Source: Sporocytophaga sp. (GTDB lineage Bacteria; Bacteroidota; Bacteroidia; Cytophagales; Cytophagaceae). From it: DNA of 64,000 nucleotides. The stretch is from positions 454,188-518,187 of the forward strand of contig JANQAB010000002.1 of the NCBI GenBank assembly GCA_024707265.1, read 5' to 3'. The position numbers and the translations under genes were made by a program. The notes under the pieces are model-generated. The model saw only the letters and a list, made by a program, of their open reading frames with translations, was not told the origin of the DNA and did not search any database. How positions within the stretch are numbered: the first letter of the stretch is position 1; every line of letters begins with the position of its first letter. Shown one piece after another: positions 28,774 to 38,816 of this stretch.

Positions 28774-30033
28774 ATGAGTAAAATTATACTTTCTCATCCA
28801 ACAGGAAATGCGAATGTAAGGGCAGCAGCAGCAGCAATGGTGAAATCACAGATTTTGCATTCATTCTATACTACTATTGCTTGTTTTCCTCATTCTTTAT
28901 TAAATAAGATTTCTATAGGGCCTCTGTCTGAAATTAGAAGACGTTCTTATGACTCTTCATTGCAAGATTATATGCGTACTTATTCTTATAAGGAATTGGG
29001 AAGAATGGTAGCTAATAGATTGGCCCTTGCAGTATTAACAAAGCATGAAACAGGTATCTTTTCGGTTGATTCAGTATATAGATATCAGGATTCAATTGTA
29101 GCAAAAAAAATTAGAAAAGCGAAGTCACCTTATATAAAGGGCGTTTATGCTTATGAGGATGGAGCTTTGGAAAGTTTCAGAGCTGCACATGAGACGGGGA
29201 TATTGTCATTTTATGAATTACCAATACCATATTGGCGCTGTTTTCATAAAATACTTGAAGAAGAAAAGAATAAACTTCCGGAATGGGCGGTGACGTTTAC
29301 AGGACTAAAAGATTCTGAAGAGAAATTGCAAAAGAAAGATGCAGAAATAGAATTAGCTGACGTTATTTTTGTTGCAAATAGTTTTACAGCAAGATCTTTG
29401 TCCGAATTTCCCAATAAGCTAAATGCTCCTATTAAAGTAATTCCTTATGGCTTCCCTCCGGTTTATAAAGAAAGAGCTTATGAAAGAAAGCCAGGGGATG
29501 TTTTAAAATTGCTATTTGTAGGTGGATTATCACAGCAAAAAGGACTTGCAAATTTACTGGAAGCAGTAAACTCTCTTGGGGATAAGGTAAGTCTTACTTT
29601 AGTAGGAAGAAAAAGTGTAGAAAATTGTGCTCCCTTGAACGATTCCCTCGCAAAGCACAGATGGATTCCTTCCCTTTCTCATAAAGAAGTATTAGAGATT
29701 ATGAGAGAGCATGATATATTCGTTTTCCCTTCTTTATTCGAAGGGTTTGGAATGGTCATTACCGAAGCGATGTCTCAGGGCACACCAGTAATTACAACAG
29801 AAAGAACTGCTGGCATAGATCTAATAAAAGATGGAGAAAATGGCTGGTTAATTAAAGCAGGGAGCACATCTTCTTTGCTTAGTAAACTGGAAATAATTTT
29901 AAAAGAGCCAAGTTGTATTTCTAAGGTAGGCAGAGCAGCCATGGATACAGCCTTAAAGCGTCCTTGGTCAGTATATGAGCAGGAATTGTCAATGGCATTG
30001 CAGGAGTTAATTAAACATAAAACAAATGGATGA
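28774..30033 (+). CDS. Glycosyltransferase family 4
   Basis: The 419-aa GT-B protein has VIPYGFPPVY, LLFVGGLSQQKGLANLLEAV and the donor-binding motif FPSLFEGFGMVITEAMSQGTPVITTERTAG. The N-terminal half is longer than usual and contains an alanine-rich start (NVRAAAAAMVKSQ). It should add a sugar to the lipid-linked intermediate. Confidence 0.9.
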   Translation: MSKIILSHPTGNANVRAAAAAMVKSQILHSFYTTIACFPHSLLNKISIGPLSEIRRRSYDSSLQDYMRTYSYKELGRMVANRLALAVLTKHETGIFSVDSVYRYQDSIVAKKIRKAKSPYIKGVYAYEDGALESFRAAHETGILSFYELPIPYWRCFHKILEEEKNKLPEWAVTFTGLKDSEEKLQKKDAEIELADVIFVANSFTARSLSEFPNKLNAPIKVIPYGFPPVYKERAYERKPGDVLKLLFVGGLSQQKGLANLLEAVNSLGDKVSLTLVGRKSVENCAPLNDSLAKHRWIPSLSHKEVLEIMREHDIFVFPSLFEGFGMVITEAMSQGTPVITTERTAGIDLIKDGENGWLIKAGSTSSLLSKLEIILKEPSCISKVGRAAMDTALKRPWSVYEQELSMALQELIKHKTNG

Positions 30034-30048
30034 CATTTGGCTATTGAA

Positions 30049-31362
30049 ATGAAGGAATTAGTTCAATTGAACAGTGATCCTATTGAAATGGAGTCCAGGT
30101 ATTCTTTATTAAAGAAAGGAATTTGGCTTTATTTCTTTCTTTTGATATTTGAAGGGGCTTTGCGTAAATGGGTTTTGCCTGAGTTGGCCACGCCTTTACT
30201 TATTGTTAGGGATCCGATTGCTGTATTTATGTTGATTAAATCCATGCAGTATGGTCTTTTAAAACCTAATCTGTATGTCCTTTTAAGTTGGATTATATCT
30301 TTTATATCCTTTTATGCAACGTTATTGTTTGGTCATGGAGATGTCATGGTTGCCTTGTATGGGGTAAGAATTCTGGTTCTTCATTTTCCTTTAATATTTG
30401 TAATTGGAAAAACCTTCAATCGAAATGATGTTATAAAAGTAGGCCAAATACTTTTGTGGATTCACATAGGTATGACTCTTTTGGTTGCTATACAGTTTTT
30501 TAGTCCGCAAACAGCTTGGGTAAATCGTGGTGTGGGAGGGGATATGGAAGGCTCAGGATTTGGTGCTACTGAAGAATTTTATAGAGTTCCTGGAACTTTT
30601 TCTTTTACTACAGGCCTTTCTTTTTTTTATGGATTTGTAGCTGCATATATTTTTTATTTCTGGTTAGATAATAGAGAAAGCATATCAAAAGGATTATTAA
30701 TAATATCGACCTTATGTTTGCTGGCGGCTATCCCTTTAAGCGTTAGCAGGACAGTTTTTTTTGAAGTTATACTTTCTGGAGTTTTTACTGTATTGGCAGC
30801 TGGCAGAACACCTAAAGTTTTATTTCAAGTTATCGGATCTTTAATTGTCGGGATATGTATATTTTGGGTATTAAGTAATATGGCCTTTTTTCAGATTGCT
30901 ACAGGGGTCTTTTCACAGAGATTTACCGATGCTAATAGTTCTGAAGGTGGAGTGGAAGGAGTTTTGATAGATAGATTTTTAGGTGGAATGGTTGGGGCAT
31001 TAACAGGAGATCTTAATTTTGGATTCTTTGGGAAGGGGCTGGGAATGGGAACTAATGCAGGAGCTCAGTTAATGACTGGCAAAGTTTCTTTTCTTATTTC
31101 AGAGGGAGAGTGGGGACGTTTGATTGGGGAAATGGGGCTATTCCTGGGATTTATGGTTATAGTTATCAGGGTATTATTAACAATCAGATTAAGTATAGTA
31201 TCTTGGTATTTGGTAAAAAAGTTTAATTATTTACCATGGTTATTGTGTAGTTTTGGAATAATACTCTTGTTGCAAGGGCCGTGGGGCCAACCTACAACTT
31301 TGGGTTTTTCGGTTTTTTCAGGAGGTTTGATATTGGCAGCTTCGAGAGAAAAAGATGAATAA
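30049..31362 (+). CDS. Wzy/O-antigen ligase-like polymerase
   Basis: The protein of about 437 aa has ten or more membrane helices. A large extracytoplasmic loop lies between helices around GVGGDMEGSGFGATEEFYRVPGTFSF, and a second around FTDANSSEGGVEGVLIDRF. LSVSRTVFFEVIL resembles the conserved arginine region of Wzy/WaaL proteins. It is the best candidate for the repeat-unit polymerase of this locus. A TTG at 30037 would extend it by four residues. I recall Wzy-like proteins linked to Bacteroidota exosortases and cannot tell whether this is one. Confidence 0.8.
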   Translation: MKELVQLNSDPIEMESRYSLLKKGIWLYFFLLIFEGALRKWVLPELATPLLIVRDPIAVFMLIKSMQYGLLKPNLYVLLSWIISFISFYATLLFGHGDVMVALYGVRILVLHFPLIFVIGKTFNRNDVIKVGQILLWIHIGMTLLVAIQFFSPQTAWVNRGVGGDMEGSGFGATEEFYRVPGTFSFTTGLSFFYGFVAAYIFYFWLDNRESISKGLLIISTLCLLAAIPLSVSRTVFFEVILSGVFTVLAAGRTPKVLFQVIGSLIVGICIFWVLSNMAFFQIATGVFSQRFTDANSSEGGVEGVLIDRFLGGMVGALTGDLNFGFFGKGLGMGTNAGAQLMTGKVSFLISEGEWGRLIGEMGLFLGFMVIVIRVLLTIRLSIVSWYLVKKFNYLPWLLCSFGIILLLQGPWGQPTTLGFSVFSGGLILAASREKDE

Positions 31363-31544
31363 AGGAATTAATCAATAATGTTAAATTGAGTAAAGTTGCG
31401 GCTTTCCAAGTTCATTCTAAAACTTTGAGAATTAACTTTTGAGAAGTTTATCCTTACTTAATCGCATTGAAAAATTAATAAAATTCACTTAGTATAAATT
31501 AGCTGTCAAAAATTATATTCAATATTTTAGGTTAACTTGTAATT

Positions 31545-33350
31545 ATGTGTCGAATAAACGGCCTTATAAAAAATCATTTTGAAGTCTCGGATTTTTCTGG
31601 AGTAGTAACGTCAATGAGGGATTCTATGTCACATGGAGGCCCTGATGATGCAGGCATATATGTAAACGAAAAGTTGCAGGTAGCTTTGGGGCATAGGAGA
31701 TTATCTCTCTTGGATCTGAGTCCATCAGGCCATCAACCAATGTTTACAAATGATAAAGACGTTGTGATATGTTTTAATGGAGAGATCTATAATTTTCAGG
31801 ACATAAAAAGACAGCTTGAGGAAAGGGGGTACAATTTTTTTTCATCAGGAGATACTGAAGTTATATTAAATGCTTACAAAGAGTGGGGAGAAAAAGCATT
31901 TACTCTTTTTAATGGGATGTTTGCATTCGCATTAGTTGATTTGACGAAGAATTTATTTTTTCTAGTGAGAGATCCTTCGGGAATCAAACCGCTTTATTAT
32001 AGTCATCAGGAGAATAGCCTTTTTTTTAGCTCTGAGATACGGGGATTTATGAAAACAGGGCTATTTCAGGAAAATGAAAAATGGAAAATACTGTTTCTGA
32101 CATTTGGTTTTATCCCTGAGCCATATACTAGTTTAAAAGACGTATTTATGCTTCCAAAGGGGCATTATTATAAATATGATCTTGATAAAAGACAAGGTAG
32201 ATTTGAACAATATTACTCTTATCAATATACTCACAAGATTAAAGATAAAGAAGAGGCAGTATTTAAGATAAGAGAAACATTAGATAATGCAATCCGAAGA
32301 CACCTGATATCGGATGCACCTCTAGGAATTTTTTTAAGCGGGGGCATAGATTCCAGTATAATTGCTTTAGCAGCAGGTAGTGAATTAAAAGAGAATTTAA
32401 GATCTCTTTCTGTGATATTTGATGAGCCTGGCTATTCAGAAAAAAAATATCAGCAAATGGTGCTGGAAAAATTGAATAACAAGCATCAGTTTTATAAAGT
32501 TGATAAAAGTATATTTATAAAATCACTTCCGGATATACTTAATGCCCTGGATCAACCGAGTATAGATGCGGTAAATACTTACTTTATTTCTCAATGTGCC
32601 AAGGATGAAGGACTAAAGGCTGTTCTTTCCGGATTAGGAGCAGATGAGCTTTTAGGAGGGTATCCCTCATTTAACCGAATTCAGAATTTACAATGGCTAA
32701 AAAAGATGCCTTCTGTATTTTTTGACCTCATTCAATATTCGGGAATTGCTAAAAAGGACAAATTCAAGAAGTTAAATTTCCTTAAAATCGAAGATGACTT
32801 AGGTCTTTATTTAACTTTGAGAGGTATGTACTTGCCACAAACTGTAGCGTCTATACTTGACATATCATTAAAGGAAGTATTACAAACACTAGAGAGCTGT
32901 TATTTGGGTGATGCTATGAGTAGTCTCAGGAATCATAAAAATACAGCAAGTTGGATGGAAACAAATATCTATATGCAAAATCAGCTATTAAAAGATTCTG
33001 ATTTTATGAGCATGTGGCATTCTATTGAGGTCAGAGTGCCATTTTTGGATAAAGAATTTATTGAATTGGCATTGAGCATCGACCCGTCGGTTAAATTTAA
33101 TGGCAGGCCCAAGAGTTTGCTGATAGAAGCATACAAAGACGTATTGCCCGAAGGCATTTGGAATCGTCCTAAGCAAGGCTTTACTTTCCCATTCCAATTG
33201 TGGTTTAAAGACAGCGGAGTGATATCAGAATTTTTGGATTCAAAAAGCCCTGCTAAAAAAGCATTGGCTCAGCAATTTTTAAAAGGAGATTTACACTGGA
33301 CCAGGTTGTGGAGCCTTTATTTAACTGATCACTGGGGGAAATCTTGCTAA
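31545..33350 (+). CDS. Glutamine-hydrolysing asparagine synthase family protein
   Basis: The 601-aa protein has an N-terminal glutaminase domain with the nucleophile C2 (MCRINGLIK), and HGGPDDAGIY and LGHRRLSLLDLSPSGHQPM as landmarks. A synthetase domain follows with the ATP-binding loop LSGGIDSS near residue 265. Within polysaccharide clusters such AsnB-like enzymes often amidate a sugar acid instead of making asparagine. That is an inference from context; an ordinary AsnB role is possible. Confidence 0.9.
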   Translation: MCRINGLIKNHFEVSDFSGVVTSMRDSMSHGGPDDAGIYVNEKLQVALGHRRLSLLDLSPSGHQPMFTNDKDVVICFNGEIYNFQDIKRQLEERGYNFFSSGDTEVILNAYKEWGEKAFTLFNGMFAFALVDLTKNLFFLVRDPSGIKPLYYSHQENSLFFSSEIRGFMKTGLFQENEKWKILFLTFGFIPEPYTSLKDVFMLPKGHYYKYDLDKRQGRFEQYYSYQYTHKIKDKEEAVFKIRETLDNAIRRHLISDAPLGIFLSGGIDSSIIALAAGSELKENLRSLSVIFDEPGYSEKKYQQMVLEKLNNKHQFYKVDKSIFIKSLPDILNALDQPSIDAVNTYFISQCAKDEGLKAVLSGLGADELLGGYPSFNRIQNLQWLKKMPSVFFDLIQYSGIAKKDKFKKLNFLKIEDDLGLYLTLRGMYLPQTVASILDISLKEVLQTLESCYLGDAMSSLRNHKNTASWMETNIYMQNQLLKDSDFMSMWHSIEVRVPFLDKEFIELALSIDPSVKFNGRPKSLLIEAYKDVLPEGIWNRPKQGFTFPFQLWFKDSGVISEFLDSKSPAKKALAQQFLKGDLHWTRLWSLYLTDHWGKSC

Positions 33351-33367
33351 TTATTTAAAATTGGATT

Positions 33368-34513
33368 ATGAAAGTTCTGTTTCTTTATCTTAATGCCTTC
33401 TCCTTTGTCGGGGGAATTCAGAAGTTCAATCTTAACTTTTTGAAGGCATTGGATGAAAATAAGGAGAAAGATTTTGTAGTGAATGCATTAAGCCTTTCCG
33501 ATTTAAAGAAAGATTTGAATAAGGATTTTAGCCGTATTTATCAACAAACAGCAGAGGATAATAAATTTACGTTTTTATTAAAAGCGGTTGTGCATGGTCT
33601 AAAGTCTGACACCATTATATTTGGTCATGTTAATCTGATCTTTCCATTAACTCTGATCTATGGATTATTTACTAATAAAAAGCTTATTTTGATAACTCAT
33701 GGTATCGAAATATGGAAGCCTTTAAATTTTTTTAAAAAAATATGTCTGAGAAAACTGGATTTAATTATTACAGTTAGTTCCTATACTAAAGATAAAATTG
33801 TCGATATACAGAAAATTGACGAAAAGAAAATTGCACTTCTTCCAAATACTTTAGAACCCGGCTTTAATTTTCTTCCCAATGCTCACTTAATAGAGCACCT
33901 GAGAGAAAAGTATGGGTTGAAAAGAGATGATAAAGTATTGCTCACAGTTTGTCGTTTATCGAAGGAAGAACAGTACAAGGGATATGATAAGGTAATACGA
34001 TCATTAAAAGTCTTATCTGTTCAAATCTCCAATATCAAGTACCTGATAGCAGGCAAATATGATATTGAGGAGAAAGAACGTCTGCTTCATATCATTAAAG
34101 AATGTGGAGTTGAGGAAAAGGTAATTTTGACAGGCTATGTATCAAATGAAGAACTATCAAGTCTATATCACCTATGTGATCTTTTTATTATGCCAAGTGC
34201 AAATGAAGGGTTTGGGATTGTGTTTTTGGAAGCATTAGCCTGTGGAAAACCAGTTATTGGAGGTAATAAAGATGGAAGCGTAGATGCTTTGTTGAATGGG
34301 GAGCTGGGGTTGTTGGTTGATCCTGATAACGGTGAGGAAATATCCGAAGCAGTAAGGAATATATTACTGGAGACAGCTGATAGCCATCTGTTGGACCCTG
34401 TTTACTTAAAGGAAAAATGTATATCGGCCTTTGGATTTGAAAAATTTGCAGATAAAGTTGGAAAATTAGTTTTAAAAAGAGAGCTCAAAGAAGAATTGAT
34501 AAATGCAGATTAA
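33368..34513 (+). CDS. Glycosyltransferase family 4
   Basis: The 381-aa GT-B protein opens with MKVLFLYLNAFSFVGGIQKFNLNF and contains LLTVCRLSKEEQYKGYDKVI. The donor motif is MPSANEGFGIVFLEALACGKPVIGGNKDGS. It overlaps the next gene by 11 bases, so the three glycosyltransferase genes 33368-36541 form one coupled unit. Confidence 0.92.
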   Translation: MKVLFLYLNAFSFVGGIQKFNLNFLKALDENKEKDFVVNALSLSDLKKDLNKDFSRIYQQTAEDNKFTFLLKAVVHGLKSDTIIFGHVNLIFPLTLIYGLFTNKKLILITHGIEIWKPLNFFKKICLRKLDLIITVSSYTKDKIVDIQKIDEKKIALLPNTLEPGFNFLPNAHLIEHLREKYGLKRDDKVLLTVCRLSKEEQYKGYDKVIRSLKVLSVQISNIKYLIAGKYDIEEKERLLHIIKECGVEEKVILTGYVSNEELSSLYHLCDLFIMPSANEGFGIVFLEALACGKPVIGGNKDGSVDALLNGELGLLVDPDNGEEISEAVRNILLETADSHLLDPVYLKEKCISAFGFEKFADKVGKLVLKRELKEELINAD

Positions 34514-35666
34514 TGTAATAATCCCCTCTTTCTACCCAGCTGTAGTATATGGCGGCCCTATTTTTTCATCCTATAGTACTTGTAAGGAACTTGCATTGTC
34601 TGGAAATCAGGTTTTCGTATCTACTACCAATTCCAATATGTATTCAAGACTTACTGTTGAGACTGGAAAGTTTATTGAATTGGAGAAAAGATTTTTTGTC
34701 AAATATTATAATGAGACTATTGTAGATAAGCTATCATTACCTTTGCTATTAAATATAAGAAAGGACATTATTTCTGCCGATGTTGTACATATACAGTCTA
34801 TCTTTAATTCTCCGACTCCCGTTGCACTATATTTTTCTTCAAAGGAAAATAAACCTGTATTGATATCTCCGAGAGGTGTTCTGGGCACTTGGATAATGAA
34901 TCAGGGAAATTCTTTTAAGAAGCAGTGGTTGAATCTATTTATAAAACCTTTTGCTGATAAAATTTGGTGGCATGCAACTGCAGAACAAGAAAAGACAGAA
35001 ATCCTTTCCCATTTTCCCAATGCTAAAGTTGTAGTCATTCCGAATGGGATTGATACAATGGAGTTTTCTAACCCTGTTTTGTATTCAAAAGAAGAATTTG
35101 TTAAGAAATATACAGGCGCTAAAATGAATGCATCTCATGTAATTGTCTCTATGGGAAGGTTACATAAGAAAAAAGGATTTGATATCCTTATAACGTCATT
35201 CAAATTATTATTGAAAGAATTTCCTGAATCCGTTTTATTAATCGCAGGGCAGGATGAAGGCGAAAAAGAAAACCTTCAAAATCTTATTTTAAGTGAAGGT
35301 ATAGATGAAAGAGCTTTTATAATTGAACCATTGAACGGTTCGCAAAAAATCAATTTTTTAACTAATGCCGATTTATTTGTATTACCGTCTCACAATGAAA
35401 ATTTTGGAAATGTATATGCTGAGGCATTAGCATGTGGAACTCCGATAGTAGCAAGTAGAAATACTCCTTGGAAAGAGGTCGAGCTTGCAGGATGCGGACG
35501 ATGGGTAAATAACACTAAGGAGGAAAATTACATGGCGATCAAGGAATTGTTAAATTCTGATCAGAATGTGTTAAGAACAAATTCTAAAATATATATAGAA
35601 AGATATAGCTGGAAAAATGTGGGAGCAATGTTTGAAACGGTATTTTCCGAAATTAAAAATTCATGA
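34503..35666 (+). CDS. Glycosyltransferase family 4
   Basis: The 387-aa GT-B protein has the N-terminal FYPAVVYGGPIFSSYSTCKEL pattern. It also has VIPNGIDTMEF, VSMGRLHKKKGFDILI and the donor motif LPSHNENFGNVYAEALACGTPIVASRNTPW. It overlaps both neighbours, and it is probably the second of three consecutive sugar-adding steps. Confidence 0.92.
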   Translation: MQINVIIPSFYPAVVYGGPIFSSYSTCKELALSGNQVFVSTTNSNMYSRLTVETGKFIELEKRFFVKYYNETIVDKLSLPLLLNIRKDIISADVVHIQSIFNSPTPVALYFSSKENKPVLISPRGVLGTWIMNQGNSFKKQWLNLFIKPFADKIWWHATAEQEKTEILSHFPNAKVVVIPNGIDTMEFSNPVLYSKEEFVKKYTGAKMNASHVIVSMGRLHKKKGFDILITSFKLLLKEFPESVLLIAGQDEGEKENLQNLILSEGIDERAFIIEPLNGSQKINFLTNADLFVLPSHNENFGNVYAEALACGTPIVASRNTPWKEVELAGCGRWVNNTKEENYMAIKELLNSDQNVLRTNSKIYIERYSWKNVGAMFETVFSEIKNS

Positions 35667-36541
35667 ACAAAATTACATTTATAATACTCACTTATAACGA
35701 AGAAAAAAATATAGGTGATCTATTAGATAATCTTAAAGGAATACCTGGAGAAATTTTGGTTGTAGATTCTTATTCCAAGGACAAGACAATCGACATAGTA
35801 AAAGAAAGGGATGTTTGTTATTTGCAACATCCTTTCGAAAATTACTCAGTTCAAAGAAACTGGGCTCAGGAAAACAATCCATTTAAAACAGACTGGGTCT
35901 TTCATCTGGATGCAGATGAAAGACTAACAGATGAATTAAAAAAATGGTTAATTAATGACTTCAAGCCGTCTCCTGACATTGACGGATTTATGTTTGGGAG
36001 AAGAGCTATTTTTATGGGAAAATGGATAAAATCACATTATAACTATCATCTCAGACTGTTTAAATCTGGTAAAGGTGGGTGCGAGGCTAAAGCTTATGAT
36101 CAGCATTTTATTGTCAACGGAAAAACTCAGGTGATCAAAAAAAAGGATATGACAAGCGAAGTGGCAGATAACCTGAACAACTTTATTGCAAGTCATAATA
36201 AATGGTCATTTCTTGAAGCGATAGACGTTATAAAAAATGAAGAAGGAGGAGAAGTAAAGGCATCATTTTGGGGAAGTCCAATTGAGAGAAAAAGATGGAT
36301 GAAAAATAACTTATTTCATAAAACACCACTTTTTCTTAGAAGTTTTATTTATTTCTTCTACAGATATTTTATCCAATTGGGATTTTTGGATGGGAAAGAA
36401 GGGTTGGCTTTTCATGTACTCCAGGCATTTTGGTTTCGCTTTTTAATTGATGCTAAAGTGCTTGAAATTAAGCTTAAAATGAAGGAAAACAACCAAGATC
36501 TTGATACCACACTGAACAGCAATTTCGGGTTTAATAAATAG
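35663..36541 (+). CDS. Glycosyltransferase family 2 (WaaE/KdtX-like)
   Basis: The 292-aa protein shows ITFIILTYNEEKNIGDLLDNL, VVDSYSKDKTIDIV and the DxD-containing HLDADERLTDEL, all typical of the WaaE/KdtX branch of GT2. Conserved SHYNYHLRLFKSGKGGCE and a C-terminal amphipathic region (FLRSFIYFFYRYF) follow. It may act at the membrane surface. It overlaps the upstream gene by 4 bases. Confidence 0.9.
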   Translation: MNKITFIILTYNEEKNIGDLLDNLKGIPGEILVVDSYSKDKTIDIVKERDVCYLQHPFENYSVQRNWAQENNPFKTDWVFHLDADERLTDELKKWLINDFKPSPDIDGFMFGRRAIFMGKWIKSHYNYHLRLFKSGKGGCEAKAYDQHFIVNGKTQVIKKKDMTSEVADNLNNFIASHNKWSFLEAIDVIKNEEGGEVKASFWGSPIERKRWMKNNLFHKTPLFLRSFIYFFYRYFIQLGFLDGKEGLAFHVLQAFWFRFLIDAKVLEIKLKMKENNQDLDTTLNSNFGFNK

Positions 36542-36546
36542 AAATA

Positions 36547-37098
36547 ATGGATTTCAATTATCAGCATTTAAATACTTTTTCTGTTCCCCCTAACTTCCGC
36601 GGCAAATCAGGGGTCGTTGTTCAGCTTTGGTGGATTGTTGAAGCATTATTTTTCAACCCTTCCCCTCAGATTTTATATGGCTGGAGACGTTTTCTGCTCA
36701 GACTCTTTGGCGCAAAAATAGGGAAAGGAGTAATCATCAGGCCTTCAGTAAAAACAACTTATCCCTGGAAAGTAAGTATTGGCGATTATTCCTGGATAGG
36801 AGATAATGTTGTGCTGTATAGTCTGGGAGACATCAGTATCGGAAGCAATACTGTAATTTCTCAGAAATCATATTTGTGTACCGGCTCTCATGATTTTGAA
36901 AAAACAACATTCGATATTTTTGCAAAAGAAATTATTGTAGAAGATGAAGCCTGGATTGCCTCCGATGTATTTATTGCTCCGGGTGTAACAGTGGGAAAAG
37001 GAGCTGTGGTTGGTGCCAGAAGTTCAGTATTTAAAAATATAGAAGGCGGGTATGTTTACGCCGGAAACCCATTGAGAAAAATTCGTAAGCGTCGTTGA
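36547..37098 (+). CDS. wcaF: Colanic acid-type acetyltransferase WcaF
   Basis: The 183-aa protein has the WcaF N-terminus (FRGKSGVVVQLWWIVEALFF and GWRRFLLRLFGAKIGKGVIIRPSVK). Hexapeptide repeats follow, with the catalytic-type His in TGSHDFEKTTFD, and the C-terminal YVYAGNPLRKIRKRR. It should acetylate a sugar in the exopolysaccharide. It follows the GT2 gene by 5 bases. Confidence 0.92.
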   Translation: MDFNYQHLNTFSVPPNFRGKSGVVVQLWWIVEALFFNPSPQILYGWRRFLLRLFGAKIGKGVIIRPSVKTTYPWKVSIGDYSWIGDNVVLYSLGDISIGSNTVISQKSYLCTGSHDFEKTTFDIFAKEIIVEDEAWIASDVFIAPGVTVGKGAVVGARSSVFKNIEGGYVYAGNPLRKIRKRR

Positions 37099-37119
37099 TA
37101 AACTCAGATTGAATAAAAT

Positions 37120-38364
37120 ATGGAAATTAATAATCAAAAAACTTTTGAAAGAACATTAGAAGGACTTAGAGGCTTGGCAGCGTTGTTTGTAATTTTATAT
37201 CATGTTATTGTATTAGATCGTTTTCCATTAGATCCTGCTTTTAAACCCTCCGGAATTTGGGGGTACTCAGCACCAGGACATTCAAGTGTTTTGGTGTTTT
37301 TTATGCTTTCAGGATTGGTTATAGGTATCTCGACAAAAGATCAATTAAAAGGCCCAAAGATTTCTACATATGTCAAGAAGAGATTTATTCGGATTTATCC
37401 AATATATTTATTCGCTATATTATTAAGCATTTTTTTTGTTAGTAAAATTGATTGGGAGCAAGTTAGGTACCATTTGTTTTTCCTCCATGTCCCATTCAAA
37501 GCGGTTTTTAATAATAACGGATCTTTATGGTCTTTAAATTATGAAATATTTTACTATACATTGTTTATCGGCTTTTCATATTTCAAGATTGAAGCTAAAT
37601 GGATTATTAGCTTGTTAGTGTTTTTTATTAGTCTTAGCTTTTTATTTGCAAAAAGCATATTCCTTCATGACTTAATTTTAGGTTACTCCATCGGATTATT
37701 ATTTTGGATTATTGGGTATTATATATCACAAATGGAAAGGAAAGACGAAACATATCCTTCAAATCATTTGCTAGCTTTAATATTTCTATGGATGTCTTTG
37801 GAATTTTTTAATACATTTTCACCAATATATGCTTCTTATTTAGAAGATTTTAAAAAAAATGTTTATCTTTTTTTTAGAATAGTAAATTATTCCGATTTGT
37901 TTTTTTTACCATTTTGCTTTATATTATTAGTGATCGCTTGTAACAAAAATGTTAAATACTATAAATATTTATTGATATTAGTTTTCATCCTTCCTTTGCC
38001 AGTATTTATTCATAAAACATTCGTTAATCCTATAGTCTTTACAAATCGAGCCTTTTTCTTTCCAAGCCTTTTCTATGTCTTAAGCATTATAATTTTATTT
38101 GGGAAGCAAATAAAATTTAAAGTTCCTGAATTTTTAAATTGGTTTGGGGGAATTTCATATGCTGCTTATGCTATTCATGTGCCAATATTAGCACTGTTTA
38201 AAGAGTTTGATATTTTATCAGGCTCTCTTTTAACATACATAATCAGGTTAATTTTATTTTTATCATTGGTACTTGGCATTAGTTATGTATTGGAAAAGAA
38301 AATGCAACCGTATGTTAAAAGGTTATTAATGAGATCTTCAGATTCGTTAAAATACAACGTTTGA
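37120..38364 (+). CDS. Acyltransferase family 3 membrane protein
   Basis: The 414-aa protein has about ten membrane helices. It starts with LEGLRGLAALFVILYHVIV, which carries the conserved Arg and His of the OafA family, followed by KRFIRIYPIYLFAI and SLWSLNYEIFYYTLF. It should acylate an exopolysaccharide sugar. It differs from the paralogue at 23740-24891 over most of its length. Confidence 0.92.
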   Translation: MEINNQKTFERTLEGLRGLAALFVILYHVIVLDRFPLDPAFKPSGIWGYSAPGHSSVLVFFMLSGLVIGISTKDQLKGPKISTYVKKRFIRIYPIYLFAILLSIFFVSKIDWEQVRYHLFFLHVPFKAVFNNNGSLWSLNYEIFYYTLFIGFSYFKIEAKWIISLLVFFISLSFLFAKSIFLHDLILGYSIGLLFWIIGYYISQMERKDETYPSNHLLALIFLWMSLEFFNTFSPIYASYLEDFKKNVYLFFRIVNYSDLFFLPFCFILLVIACNKNVKYYKYLLILVFILPLPVFIHKTFVNPIVFTNRAFFFPSLFYVLSIIILFGKQIKFKVPEFLNWFGGISYAAYAIHVPILALFKEFDILSGSLLTYIIRLILFLSLVLGISYVLEKKMQPYVKRLLMRSSDSLKYNV

Positions 38365-38816
38365 CTTTTTAATAAGTGATTCGTTTATGAGATTGGTTTA
38401 ATTAAAATGAACATAAGATGATTTTTTTACAATTTGTCAGCCCCAAAATAAAGCAATTTGCTATTGACTGTTTGAGAAGATAGAGTTTTAAAATCTCTCT
38501 CTCCCTCTCTCTCTAATATATTGCAGGAATTCTCCCCGAAAAAATTAAAAGTCGAAAATGTTTTCTCCTTTCGTAAATTCGCTACGGCAATGTTGAATTA
38601 GCATGTTCTTAATAAAACTTAAGTAAACATTTTTCAATGTTAGTCATATTTTTATTTCTCTAATGACTTAAACTTCCTGAACTTTTAGATTCAAAGTTTT
38701 TCGGTTGGATGGATGATAAAGTAAAATTTTGGATATTTATAAATGAATCAGCAATTTGCACGTTAAAATTGAATAACTTGATTTTCCTCATTTTGAGGAA
38801 TAGAATTATAAGATTA
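38365..38816. other. Intergenic region with a CT-rich simple repeat
   Basis: No gene is supported in this stretch. A (TC)n-like tract lies at 38494-38514. The open frame running in from 38709 is the out-of-family extension of the WcaI gene and shows no homology. The gap suggests a new transcript starting before wcaI. Confidence 0.45.
38494..38514. repeat. Imperfect (TC)n microsatellite
   Basis: A run of about 21 bases made of TC/CT dinucleotides with one CCC interruption lies about 300 bases upstream of wcaI. Such tracts can change length by slippage. No functional link is visible. Confidence 0.75.

Noticed and set aside
38709..38816. N-terminal extension of wcaI
   Set aside because: The 36 extra residues do not resemble the family, while the ATG at 38817 starts exactly at the conserved N-terminus.
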